A DNA stretch of 64,000 bases from Streptomyces sp. NBC_01446 (GTDB lineage Bacteria > Actinomycetota > Actinomycetes > Streptomycetales > Streptomycetaceae). The DNA is taken from NCBI RefSeq assembly GCF_026340095.1, contig NZ_JAPEPO010000002.1, positions 1,240,001 through 1,304,000 of the forward strand, given 5' to 3'. The notes below the pieces were generated by a model. The model made no database searches and was not told where the DNA came from. It was given only the letters and a program-made list of their open reading frames with translations. The position numbers and the translations under genes were made by a program. Shown here in pieces: positions 51,285-59,721 of the stretch. Every line of letters starts with the position of its first letter. Positions within the stretch are counted from its first letter, which is position 1.

Positions 51285-52766
51285 ATGGCTCAGTTGACGC
51301 GGCCGGCGACGGACTCGACACCGACGAAGGGCTTTCGCAGTGCCGAGCTCGGCTGGCCCGGACTCGACCGGATTCCGCACCCGACGCGACGGATTCCCCT
51401 CGTCGGCGACATCCTCGGCGCGAACGTGCGCACGCCGGTGCAGGACTCGATGCGGATCGGCAAGGAGCTCGGGCCGGTCTTCCGCCGCAAGGCCTTCGGG
51501 AACGAGATCGTGTTCGTCTGGGGCGCGCGGTTCGCCGCCGACATGGCGGACGAGTCACGCTTCGCCAAGCATGTCGGCCTGGGCGTCGCCAATCTGCGGC
51601 CGGTGGCCGGTGACGGCCTCTTCACCGCGTACAACCACGAGCCCAACTGGCAGCTGGCGCACGACGTGCTCGCTCCCGGTTTCGGCCGCGACGCCATGGA
51701 GGGCTACCACCCGCTGATGCTGGACGTCGCGGGGCGCCTGATGGCGGCCTGGGACGCCCGGGAGGCGGCGGGCCTGGCCGTGGACGTGCCCGGCGACATG
51801 ACGAAGCTGACCCTGGAGACGATCGCGCGGACCGGTTTCGGCCATGACTTCGGGTCGTTCGAGCGGGAGCGGCCGCACCCGTTCGTGAGCGCCATGGTCG
51901 GCACGCTGTCGTTCGCGCAGCGCCGCAACGTGGTGCCACCGTCGCTCGCCCCCCTGCTCCTGCGGGGCGCGGAGCGGCGCAACGCCGCGGACATGGCGTA
52001 CCTCAACCGGACCGTGGACGACGTCGTCGCCGCGCGGCGGGCCGCACCCGGATCGCCCTCAGCCGGGCAGGGCGACCTGCTCGACCGCATGCTGGAGGTC
52101 GCCCACCCCGACACCGGGGAGCGCCTCTCCCCCGAGAACATCCGGCGCCAGGTCATCACGTTCCTCGTCGCCGGGCACGAGACGACGTCGGGCGCCCTGT
52201 CGTTCGCGCTGCACTATCTGGCGCACCACCCCGACGTCCTGGCGAAGGCACGTGAAGAGGTGGAGCGGGTGTGGGGCGACACGGACGAGCCCGCCTACGA
52301 GCAAGTGCCCAAGCTCCGCTATCTGCGCCGCGTTCTCGACGAGTCCCTGCGGCTGTGGCCGACGGCTCCGGCGTTCGCGCGCGAGGCCACCGTCGACACG
52401 ACGCTCGGCGGGATCCACCCGATGCGCAGGGGCGCTTGGGCGCTGGTCCTGACATCGCTCCTGCACCGCGACCCGGAGGCGTGGGGTGACGACCCGGAGG
52501 CCTTCGACCCGGACCGCTTCGCTCCGGCGGCCGTGCGCTCGCGCGCCCCGCATGTCTTCAAGCCTTTCGGCACCGGGGCGCGCGCGTGCATCGGCCGCCA
52601 ATTCGCCCTGCATGAGGCGACGTTGGTACTCGGCCTGCTGCTGCGCCGCTACGACCTGAACCCCGAACCGGGCTACCGGCTGCGCGTCGCGGAGCGCCTG
52701 ACGCTGATGCCGGAAGGCCTGCGGCTCAATTTGGGACGCCGCGCGAAGGTCCGTACGACGGACTGA
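51285..52766 (+). CDS. stand-alone CYP102-type cytochrome P450 (CYP102B1-like)
   Basis: A 493-residue P450 with the sequence features of the BM3 P450 domain but no attached reductase. I-helix AGHETTSGAL, ExxR in DESLRLWP, heme loop FGTGARACIGRQ. The N-terminus (STPTKGFRSAELGWPG) closely resembles what I recall of S. coelicolor CYP102B1. It should hydroxylate fatty acids but needs an external reductase; none is next to it, though the fused CYP102 27 kb away could be a paralogue. ATG 51285; controlled by the divergent TetR. Confidence 0.92.
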   Translation: MAQLTRPATDSTPTKGFRSAELGWPGLDRIPHPTRRIPLVGDILGANVRTPVQDSMRIGKELGPVFRRKAFGNEIVFVWGARFAADMADESRFAKHVGLGVANLRPVAGDGLFTAYNHEPNWQLAHDVLAPGFGRDAMEGYHPLMLDVAGRLMAAWDAREAAGLAVDVPGDMTKLTLETIARTGFGHDFGSFERERPHPFVSAMVGTLSFAQRRNVVPPSLAPLLLRGAERRNAADMAYLNRTVDDVVAARRAAPGSPSAGQGDLLDRMLEVAHPDTGERLSPENIRRQVITFLVAGHETTSGALSFALHYLAHHPDVLAKAREEVERVWGDTDEPAYEQVPKLRYLRRVLDESLRLWPTAPAFAREATVDTTLGGIHPMRRGAWALVLTSLLHRDPEAWGDDPEAFDPDRFAPAAVRSRAPHVFKPFGTGARACIGRQFALHEATLVLGLLLRRYDLNPEPGYRLRVAERLTLMPEGLRLNLGRRAKVRTTD

Positions 52767-52901
52767 GTTCGATCGACCGAGTTCGACGACCGAGCACCCC
52801 GCTCACCCCTCGCGTCGAAGGCGAATTGTCAGACCCGTGCGCAAGAGTGGAGGCACATGTCTCCACATCCACATCTTCGCCGAGCTGAGGGGCCCATCGA
52901 C

Positions 52902-53132
52902 ATGAACGCGACCAGGAATGCCGAACTCGCCGCGGCCCAGGCCTGCCTGCGCCTGCTGCACACCGCGCGCGCCGCGCTGACCGGATGCGAGTCGGGGACC
53001 GCCGCCTCGCTCCTCGCCCTGCCGATCGCGGAGGCCGACGAGGCCCTGGACAGGGCGGGACTGGCGGGAAACGAGGCCTGGCTGCTCGAGAAGCTGTACG
53101 ACTTGGGAACGGAGACGCGCGTTCATACGTGA
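52902..53132 (+). CDS. small helical hypothetical protein
   Basis: A 76-residue protein, almost entirely helical and Ala/Leu rich (AAAQACLRLLHTARAAL, PIAEADEALDRAGLAGNEAW). No signal, no known motif. GAGGGG lies about 10 bases before ATG 52902. It may be cotranscribed with the following P450, 116 bases downstream. Family not recognised. Confidence 0.6.
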   Translation: MNATRNAELAAAQACLRLLHTARAALTGCESGTAASLLALPIAEADEALDRAGLAGNEAWLLEKLYDLGTETRVHT

Positions 53133-53226
53133 GGTAGGTGTACTCGTCCGTGGGTGAGGTACGTGTGTTCGTCCGTAGGTGGCGCGCGTGCGTCCGATTC
53201 CCGCGTTCCCGCGTTCCCGCGTTCCC
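53129..53226. repeat. tandem repeats upstream of P450 (25-bp x2, then 8-bp x3)
   Basis: Two 25-base units beginning GTGAGGTA (53129-53153, 53154-53178; about 21 of 25 identical) are followed by three perfect GCGTTCCC units (53203-53226). They fill the leader between the small hypothetical gene and the TTG-start P450. Confidence 0.8.
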
Positions 53227-53248
53227 GAGACCGTTCAGGAGAGCTCCG

Positions 53249-54499
53249 TTGACGATCCCACCCGTGGTCCCGCACCGTATCGATCCGGCCGGTGGCTGCC
53301 CGCACGCGGCGAACGCGCGACTGCTGGACCAGGGCGCCGTCGCCCCGGTCGTGCTGCCCGGTGACGTCGAGGGCATGGTGGTCCTCGGCCACGACGCCCT
53401 CAAGGACTTCCTCGCGCACCCCGATGTCGCCAAGAGCGCCCGGCACTTCACCGCGCTCAACGAGGGCCGCATACCCGACGGCTGGCCGCTCATGACGTTC
53501 GCGACCGTGCAGGGCATGACGACCGCGGACGACGAGGACCACCGGCGGCTGCGGTCGCTGGTGAGCCGCGCGTTCACCGCGCGCCGCGTCGAGGCCCTGC
53601 GGCCACGCGTCGAGGAGCTGACCGCAGAGCTGCTCGACGGGCTGGAAGCCGCCGTGACGGAGGGCGAGGACATCGTGGAGCTGCGGCGGCGGTTCGCGCT
53701 GCCGCTCCCGATGAGCGTGATCTGTGAACTGCTCGGCGTGGACGAGGAGTTCAGGGGCGGGCTGCACCATCTGTCGGGCCAGGTCGTGGCCACCGACATC
53801 GGCCCGCGCGAGGCGGTGGCCGCCAACCGTGAGCTGGTCTCCGTGCTCGCGGCAGTCGCCGCGTCCCGGGCGAGCCGGCCGGGCGACGACCTGACGAGCG
53901 CGCTGATCGCGGCGCGCGAGGAGGATGGCGACCGCCTGAGCGAGCAGGAGCTGATCGGCACCCTGCTCCTCATGATCATCGCCGGGCACGAGACGACGCT
54001 GAACCTGATCACGAACGCCGTGCGTGCCCTGTGCGCCCACCGCGACCAGCTCGACCTCGTCCTGTCGGGCGCGGCGTCCTGGTCCGACGTGGTGGAGGAG
54101 ACGCTGCGCTGGAACAGCCCCGTCAGCTACTTCCCGTTCCGCTACCCGAAGCGGGATCTGACGGTGGCCGGGACGGTGATACCCCGGGGCACTCCGGTGC
54201 TCGCGGGCTACTCGGCGGCGGGCCGTGACCGGAGCGCGCACGGCGCGGACGCGGACCGCTTCGACGTCACGCGCGCCTCGGCCGCCCGCCATCTCTCACT
54301 GGGCCACGGCCCGCACTACTGCCTGGGGGCGCCGCTCGCCCGTCTGGAGGCCACCGTCGCCCTGGAGCGCCTGTTCGCCCGTTTCCCCGATCTCGATCTG
54401 GCCGCGCCCGACGCGGAGCTCGCGCGCAAGGCGGGTTTCGTGGGCAACAGCGTCGACCGACTCCCGGTGCGCCTGCGGCCGGTTGCCGGGGCGGCCTGA
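53249..54499 (+). CDS. cytochrome P450 (CYP107-like), TTG start
   Basis: A 416-residue class I P450. I-helix AGHETTLN, ExxR in EETLRWN, heme loop LGHGPHYCLGAPLARLE. The MSVICELLGVDEEFRG segment fits CYP107-like enzymes of secondary metabolism or xenobiotic oxidation. The start is TTG at 53249, 7 bases after AGGAG; the frame extends upstream through a tandem repeat without homology. No ferredoxin gene is adjacent. Confidence 0.9.
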   Translation: MTIPPVVPHRIDPAGGCPHAANARLLDQGAVAPVVLPGDVEGMVVLGHDALKDFLAHPDVAKSARHFTALNEGRIPDGWPLMTFATVQGMTTADDEDHRRLRSLVSRAFTARRVEALRPRVEELTAELLDGLEAAVTEGEDIVELRRRFALPLPMSVICELLGVDEEFRGGLHHLSGQVVATDIGPREAVAANRELVSVLAAVAASRASRPGDDLTSALIAAREEDGDRLSEQELIGTLLLMIIAGHETTLNLITNAVRALCAHRDQLDLVLSGAASWSDVVEETLRWNSPVSYFPFRYPKRDLTVAGTVIPRGTPVLAGYSAAGRDRSAHGADADRFDVTRASAARHLSLGHGPHYCLGAPLARLEATVALERLFARFPDLDLAAPDAELARKAGFVGNSVDRLPVRLRPVAGAA

Positions 54500-54608
54500 C
54501 GGACGGCTCCTCAGGGTTTCTGGTCCGCTGGTCCTAGGCCGCGCGACCTGGGCCGATACGGTCCCACCGCCCATGGCCCAGGTCCGCCCGGCCCTCCAGA
54601 CTGGCCCT

Positions 54609-55388
54609 ATGGACGCCTCACGCACCGACGCCTATCTCCGCCGCATCGCGACCCCGCGCCCCGCGGCGCCGACCGCACAGGCGCTGCGCACCCTGCACCT
54701 CGCGCACCAGCGAACGGTCCCGTTCGAGAACCTCTCGATCCATCTCGGCGAGGACATCTCCATCGATGAGGAAGCGATCGTCGCCAAGCTCGTGGACCGC
54801 CACCGCGGCGGCTTCTGTTACGAGCTCAACGGCGGGTTCGCGGCGCTGCTCACCGCGCTGGGCTTCGAGGTGTCCCTGCTCCAGGCCCGGGTGTACGGCA
54901 AGGAGGGACACCTCGGCATCCCGTACGACCATCTCGCCCTCCGCGTCCGCACCGTCGACGGGGCCGATCTGCTCGCGGACGTCGGCTTCGGGGCACACAG
55001 CCACTTCCCGCTCGACCTCGGTGAGCGCGGGGAGCAGCGGGATCCGGGTGGCGTCTTCCGGATCGCCGAGACGAAGGAGGGCGATCTGCGCGTGTCCAAG
55101 GACGGGGCGCCGGAGTACCTCCTCGAACAACGCCCGCGGGAGCTGAGGGACTTCGAGGTCGGCTGCTGGTACAACTGCACGTCGTCGCGGTCCACGTTCA
55201 CGCGGTCGCTGGTCTGCTCGCTGGTCACGGACGAGGGCCGGCTGACCCTGAGCGGCCGCACGCTGAAGACGACGGTCGGCGGCGAGCGCCACAGCACGGA
55301 GCTCACGTCCGACCGTGAGGTGCTCGACACCTATCGCGAATCGTTCGGCATCGAGCTCGACCGGGTACCGGCGGATCCGACCGCCTAA
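54609..55388 (+). CDS. arylamine N-acetyltransferase
   Basis: A 259-residue NAT. The catalytic triad is visible: Cys in RGGFCYELNG (about residue 69), His in YDHLALRVR and Asp in LADVGFG. TVPFENLSIHLGED is the conserved N-terminal motif. It acetylates arylamines or hydrazines with acetyl-CoA, and Streptomyces homologues also act in amide formation of natural products. No clear ribosome site; ATG 54573 upstream is in frame. Confidence 0.92.
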   Translation: MDASRTDAYLRRIATPRPAAPTAQALRTLHLAHQRTVPFENLSIHLGEDISIDEEAIVAKLVDRHRGGFCYELNGGFAALLTALGFEVSLLQARVYGKEGHLGIPYDHLALRVRTVDGADLLADVGFGAHSHFPLDLGERGEQRDPGGVFRIAETKEGDLRVSKDGAPEYLLEQRPRELRDFEVGCWYNCTSSRSTFTRSLVCSLVTDEGRLTLSGRTLKTTVGGERHSTELTSDREVLDTYRESFGIELDRVPADPTA

Positions 55389-55522
55389 TCCGGCTCCGCC
55401 CCGACACTCCGGCTCTCCAGCTCTCCGCCCCGGCCCTCCGGCCCTCCCCCTCCGACCCTCCGGCTCGGTGTCTCTCCGGCTCTCACACTCTCCGACTCGG
55501 TGTCTCTCCCGTACTCCGGCTC
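55389..55522. repeat. low-complexity CTCCGGCTCT-rich spacer with direct repeat
   Basis: The whole spacer is built of CTCCG, CTCT and CCCTCC variants. CTCGGTGTCTCTCC occurs perfectly twice (55464-55477 and 55496-55509), 32 bases apart. Lies between convergent genes, so it may act as a degenerate terminator or be slippage-derived. Confidence 0.7.
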
Positions 55523-56305
55523 TCAGCCGTCGGTGGTGTGCGCGGCGATGGTGCGGTCGAGTGCGGGTGCGAGCCAGTCGAGGGTCAGCTCCGCCCGCCG
55601 CGCGAGCCACTCGGGGTCGGTGTCGGCCGGGCCGCCCTCGTACCGTCGGCGTTCGATGTCCGCCACGACGTCGGCGGGTGCGCCGAGCTCGGTGAGGACG
55701 GCGAGTGCCTCGGCCTTGCTGATGAGGGTGCCGTCGCGCAGGGTGACCGTGGCCCGGGCCAGGACCATCAGTCCCAGGTCGACCCAGACGTGCTCCATCC
55801 ACAGCTCGGGGCGTCCGGTCCTGGGCCGCCAGTAGCCGGCCAGGTCGGCGAGGATGTACTCCCTGAGCGTGCGGTCGTCCACCGGCGGCAGGGTGCTCGC
55901 GATCGGGGCCCCATGGAGCACGAGGCCGAAGGTGTGGAGTTCGCGCCGGGTGATGGGCGTGACCGTGCGGGCGTAGGCCTCCCGGTGCGCCCAGGTGAAG
56001 TGCGTACGGTCAGGGTCATCGAGGTCGCCGCGCGACATGTAGGAGCAGTGGAGGTGTGCCGCGAGGGGCAGTTCGGCGTCGATTCCCTCGTGCAGCGTGG
56101 TGAGCCGTGTCTCCTCGTCCGGCTTGAGCGGATGCGGGACGACGGCGACGAGGTCGAGGTCGCTGCGCCCTTCCTGGTAGTCCCCGCCGGCGAGCGACCC
56201 GTGCACCCACAGCGAGAACGGGGCGGGCAGCGCCTCGCGGAGCCCGGTCAGAAAGCGGGCGAGCAGGTCGGACGTGGCCGCCGGATGTTCCTCCGCTGTG
56301 GTCAT
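55523..56305 (-). CDS. nucleotidyltransferase-fold protein (aminoglycoside adenylyltransferase-like)
   Basis: A 260-residue protein with the Pol beta-like nucleotidyltransferase motif WVHGSLAGGDYQEGRSDLDL (GS..DxD), followed by a helical domain ending RAELTLDWLAPALD. AadA-type enzymes adenylylate spectinomycin or streptomycin; this one could modify an antibiotic, but the family also contains uncharacterised members. Third gene of the MFS-TetR-NTase operon (start overlaps the TetR stop by 4 bases), which fits a resistance role. Confidence 0.82.
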   Translation of the reverse strand: MTTAEEHPAATSDLLARFLTGLREALPAPFSLWVHGSLAGGDYQEGRSDLDLVAVVPHPLKPDEETRLTTLHEGIDAELPLAAHLHCSYMSRGDLDDPDRTHFTWAHREAYARTVTPITRRELHTFGLVLHGAPIASTLPPVDDRTLREYILADLAGYWRPRTGRPELWMEHVWVDLGLMVLARATVTLRDGTLISKAEALAVLTELGAPADVVADIERRRYEGGPADTDPEWLARRAELTLDWLAPALDRTIAAHTTDG

Positions 56306-56940
56306 CCGGTCAGTGTGCCAGGAGTCAACTGGGCCTGTACGGCTGGTCCGTAGCGTTCGGTGATCTCTTCGATGGGCGCGGAGCGCACATGGGGGCCGCG
56401 TGCGATGCCGTACATGACGCCGAGGCCGAGGAGGAGGGAGACGGCGAGTTCGGCGCGCAGGCCCGTGTCCGGCCCGTGCAGGCGTTCGGCGAGGCGGTCG
56501 CTGACCTGGGTACGGAAGTTGGCGCGGAGGATGTCGCCCTGTTCGCCGTGGAGCGGGGCGAACACGATGCGCAGGATGGGATCCACGCCGTGCTCGGACT
56601 GGCCGGTGAGGAGGTGGCGCACCATGTGCCGGCCGAGGTCCTCCAGGGGAGCGTCGAGGAAGGTCTCGACGTCCGCCTCGAAGTTCATCACCTGGGAGAA
56701 CAGGGCGTCCTTGTTGCCGAAGTACTTGAGGATCAGCGGGGCGCTGACCCCGGCGCGCTCGGCGACGGCCTTGAGGGTGATGTCGGTGTGCGCGTGCCGG
56801 GCGAGGAGGTGGCGGCAGGCACGGATGATGGCGGCCTTGGTCGCCTCGGCGTCACGGCGGGCCGGCCCCGAACGGTGGTCGCCGGTCACGCCGGAGGCGG
56901 ACTGCGCCTCGGCGGACGCCGTCGGGGCCGGGCTCGTCAC
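56302..56940 (-). CDS. TetR-family regulator of the MFS operon
   Basis: A 212-residue regulator with an HTH (AVAERAGVSAPLILKYFGNK, about residues 62-82) after a disordered N-terminus. C-terminal domain of the TetR_C_17-like type (LGRHMVRHLLTGQ). GTG 56940 has GAAGGAG at the right distance. It lies 4 bases after the MFS gene and overlaps the nucleotidyltransferase gene. The paired palindromes upstream of the MFS gene are its probable operators. Confidence 0.9.
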   Translation of the reverse strand: MTSPAPTASAEAQSASGVTGDHRSGPARRDAEATKAAIIRACRHLLARHAHTDITLKAVAERAGVSAPLILKYFGNKDALFSQVMNFEADVETFLDAPLEDLGRHMVRHLLTGQSEHGVDPILRIVFAPLHGEQGDILRANFRTQVSDRLAERLHGPDTGLRAELAVSLLLGLGVMYGIARGPHVRSAPIEEITERYGPAVQAQLTPGTLTG

Positions 56941-56944
56941 GGGG

Positions 56945-58426
56945 TCACGCTCCTTCGAAGGCCTTGTCCGTCCGCCCGGTCGTGCCGCTGACGGACCTGC
57001 GCCCTCCATTGTCCGCCGCGTCGGCGGGAACGGTGAACGCCGCCGCTATGACCACGAGGGCGACCGTACCCGCCATGACGAAGGCCAACTGATAGCCGCG
57101 CAGTGACGGGAAGCCGGCGCCGGTCGCGTGGTGGACGAGGATCGCGGCGACCGCGGCGCTGGAGACTGCCTGGCCGATGGTCCGCATCAGGACGTTCACG
57201 CCGTTCGCCGAGGCGGTCTGGCCCGCGGGCACGGCCCGCAGGATGAGGGTGGGCAGCGCCGAGTACGCGAACGTGGTGCCGGTCGACACGATGGCGGCGC
57301 CCAGGACGATCACCCACAGGTCGCGGCTGTCGGCGATGCGGACGACATAGCCGAGCGCCATGGCGGCGCCGCCGATGGCGAGGCTCAGGCGGGGGCCGCG
57401 CGCCGCGGAGACACGGGCCGACACCGGCGAGAGGAGCAGCATGATCACGCCGTTGGGCAGCAGGCACAGGCCGGTCTGCACGATGGAGAGGCCGAGCCCG
57501 TAGCCGCTGGACTTGGGCGCCTGGACGAGCTGTGCCGTGACGAGCGAGTTGGCGTAGAAGGCGAATCCGGCGATCAGGGCGGCGAGGTGCGGCAGGCCGA
57601 CGCGGCGGCCGACGGCGAGCCGGAGGTCCACCAGCGGTCGCTCGGCCCTCAGCTGCTGCCACGACCACAGCGCCAGGATCACGACGGCTCCGGCGAACAG
57701 GCCGATCACGCGGGCGCTGCCCCAGCCCCACTGGCCGCCCTGCGACACGGCGAGCAGCAGACAGACCAGACCGCCGGCGATCCCGGCCGCGCCGAGTGTG
57801 TCGAACCGGCCCGGTTCGTGTACGGGCGACTCGCGCACGGCCCAGCAGGCGAGGGCGAGGCCGAGCGCGCCGAGGGCGCTGGTCGCCCAGAACATGACGT
57901 GCCAGTTGGCGTACTGGACGATCAGGGCGGCGAGCGGCAGGCCGAGCGCGGCACCGATCCCCACGGTCGAGCTCATGAGGGCGACCGCGGATCCCGTGCG
58001 GTGGGGCGGGAGTTCGTCGCGCAGGATGCTGATGGAGAGCGGGACGACCGCGGCAGCCGCGCCCTGGAGCGCGCGGGCCGCGATCAGGACGCGGATGTCG
58101 GAGGTGAGCGCGCACAGCACCGACCCGCCGGTCATCAGGCCCAGCGCGAGCAGCAGGACGCGCCGCTTGCCGTACATGTCGCCCGCCCTGCCGAGCACGG
58201 GGGTGAGGACGGCGCCGGCGAGGAGGGTCGCGGTGACCGTCCAGGAGACCGCGCCGGGTGAGGCTCCGGTCAGCCGCGGCAGGTCGGGGAGCAGCGGGAC
58301 CACGACGGTCTGCATGACGGCCATGAGGATGCCGCCGAAGGCGAGGACCGGGATCGTCAGCCGGCCGCGCAGACCGGGCAGTGGGGCTGTTTCGGGGCGT
58401 AGGTCGGGGTTTATCGCGGGCTCCAT
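56945..58426 (-). CDS. MFS drug-efflux transporter (DHA2-like)
   Basis: A 493-residue permease with about 14 helices. Motif A GRAGDMYGKRRVL, motif C-like GIGAALGLPLAALI, and early LPDLPRLTGASPGAVSW typify 14-TMS DHA2 exporters. It is the first gene of a resistance-type operon with TetR and a nucleotidyltransferase. Two perfect operator palindromes lie 40-85 bases upstream of ATG 58426. Substrate unknown. Confidence 0.92.
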   Translation of the reverse strand: MEPAINPDLRPETAPLPGLRGRLTIPVLAFGGILMAVMQTVVVPLLPDLPRLTGASPGAVSWTVTATLLAGAVLTPVLGRAGDMYGKRRVLLLALGLMTGGSVLCALTSDIRVLIAARALQGAAAAVVPLSISILRDELPPHRTGSAVALMSSTVGIGAALGLPLAALIVQYANWHVMFWATSALGALGLALACWAVRESPVHEPGRFDTLGAAGIAGGLVCLLLAVSQGGQWGWGSARVIGLFAGAVVILALWSWQQLRAERPLVDLRLAVGRRVGLPHLAALIAGFAFYANSLVTAQLVQAPKSSGYGLGLSIVQTGLCLLPNGVIMLLLSPVSARVSAARGPRLSLAIGGAAMALGYVVRIADSRDLWVIVLGAAIVSTGTTFAYSALPTLILRAVPAGQTASANGVNVLMRTIGQAVSSAAVAAILVHHATGAGFPSLRGYQLAFVMAGTVALVVIAAAFTVPADAADNGGRRSVSGTTGRTDKAFEGA

Positions 58427-58468
58427 GAGCGCTCCGGTGGACGCCTCGAGGGCGGAGGCGGGAGGTGG

Positions 58469-58509
58469 GGTGAATTTCTATTCACCTAAGTGGTGAATCA
58501 GTATTCACC
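58469..58509 (-). promoter_or_regulatory. two perfect TetR operator palindromes
   Basis: GGTGAATTTCTATTCACC (58469-58486) and GGTGAATCAGTATTCACC (58492-58509): identical 7-bp arms, 4-base centres, 23 bases centre to centre. Positioned over the promoter of the MFS-TetR-nucleotidyltransferase operon. Confidence 0.88.
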
Positions 58510-58579
58510 AGAGCCCTCGCATCTGACCAGAACGTATGGACAAAGCCCTGCATACCAGGCACGAGCCCCGGTGTACTGC

Positions 58580-58798
58580 GGCGACGGCCGGCCTCTCCTG
58601 CCGGTCGTCTCGGCGGCGCTGGGCGCCGTCGTGCTCGGCGAGGACCTTTCGGGGCGAGTGGTGGAAGGGGTGGCGGTCGTGCTGTCCGGGGCGGGGATGG
58701 TGCGAAAGGCATTCGCCCGAAAGGGGACGCGTGAGGCCACCGGGGCGCCGGCTGCTCCTGTTCCCTCCGTCGCACGCCAGCCATACTGCCGACCATGA
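58580..58798 (+). pseudogene. C-terminal remnant of an EamA/DMT transporter
   Basis: The segment LPVVSAALGAVVLGEDLSGR and VVEGVAVVLSGAGMV (about 58595-58705) reads like the last two helices of a DMT-family permease (LPVFSALLAVLLLGE-type). No upstream half exists; the frame before it covers the operator region. The frame ends with TGA overlapping the next ATG, suggesting the complete transporter was once translationally coupled to the oxidoreductase gene. Confidence 0.6.
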
Positions 58799-59721
58799 CT
58801 TCTGCTGCCACTACCCTTCGCGTCGGGCTCGTCGGCACCGGCACCTGGGCCTCGAGGACGCACGCCGCCGCTCTGCGCGCCCACCCGGGGACGGATCTCG
58901 TGGGCGTCTGGGGGCGCAGGCCCGAGGCCGCGGCCGGGGTCGCCGCCGCCCATGGGACTCGGGTCTTCGAGGACGTCGACGCGCTGTTCGCGGCGTGCGA
59001 CGCGGTGGCGTTCGCGGTGCCGCCGGACGTGCAGGCACCGCTCGCCGCGCGGGCAGCCGCCGCGGGCTGTCATCTCCTCCTCGACAAGCCGCTGGCCACG
59101 TCGGTGCCTGCGGCCAGGGAGGTCGTGGACGCGGTACGGGAGGCGGGGGTCGCTTCCGTCGTGTTCTTCACCCTGCGCTTCGCCGCCGTCACGTCGGACT
59201 GGCTGGCCCAACAGGCCGTCGAGGGAGGCTGGTTCACGGGTCGGGCCGACTGGTACGGGTCCCTGTACATCCCCGGCGACACCTCGGAGCTGACCGCGTC
59301 GCCGTGGCGGGTCGGGCGCGGCGCCCTGTGGGACGTCGGCCCGCACGCCCTGTCCGTACTGCTTCCGGTGCTCGGGGACGTCACGTCCGTGACGGCCGCG
59401 CGGGGCCCGGCGGACACCGTGCATCTGGTCCTCGCGCATGCGTCGGGCGCGTCCGCCACGGCCGCGTTGAGTCTGACCACTCCGGCGAAGGCGGCGGGCG
59501 TCGACGTGGAGCTGCGCGGGGAGTCCGGCATCGTGTCGATGCCGACGGGCGGTGCGTCGGTCGACGCGTTCGGCGTGGCGGTCGACGCGCTCCTGGAGTC
59601 CGTGCGCACGGGCCGGCCGCACGCCTGCGACGCCGCTTTCGCGTTGCGCGTCACGCAGATCCTCGTGGCGGCGGAGGCCCGCCTCGGGTCATCCGGCGGT
59701 GAACCAGGCCCCGGCGAGTGA
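58795..59721 (+). CDS. Gfo/Idh/MocA-family oxidoreductase
   Basis: A 308-residue NAD(P)-dependent dehydrogenase. N-terminal Rossmann LRVGLVGTGTWASRTHAAAL, then GCHLLLDKPLATSV, the EKP-like motif (here DKP) whose lysine is catalytic, and WDVGPHALSVLLP at the substrate site. The family oxidises or reduces sugars and cyclitols; substrate unknown. ATG 58795 overlaps the stop of the upstream transporter remnant. 3' end overlaps the convergent APH-like gene by 33 bases. Confidence 0.9.
   Translation: MTSAATTLRVGLVGTGTWASRTHAAALRAHPGTDLVGVWGRRPEAAAGVAAAHGTRVFEDVDALFAACDAVAFAVPPDVQAPLAARAAAAGCHLLLDKPLATSVPAAREVVDAVREAGVASVVFFTLRFAAVTSDWLAQQAVEGGWFTGRADWYGSLYIPGDTSELTASPWRVGRGALWDVGPHALSVLLPVLGDVTSVTAARGPADTVHLVLAHASGASATAALSLTTPAKAAGVDVELRGESGIVSMPTGGASVDAFGVAVDALLESVRTGRPHACDAAFALRVTQILVAAEARLGSSGGEPGPGE

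Noticed and set aside
53129..53226. Possible CRISPR-like array
   Set aside because: Units are tandem with no unique spacers, and no cas genes are present.
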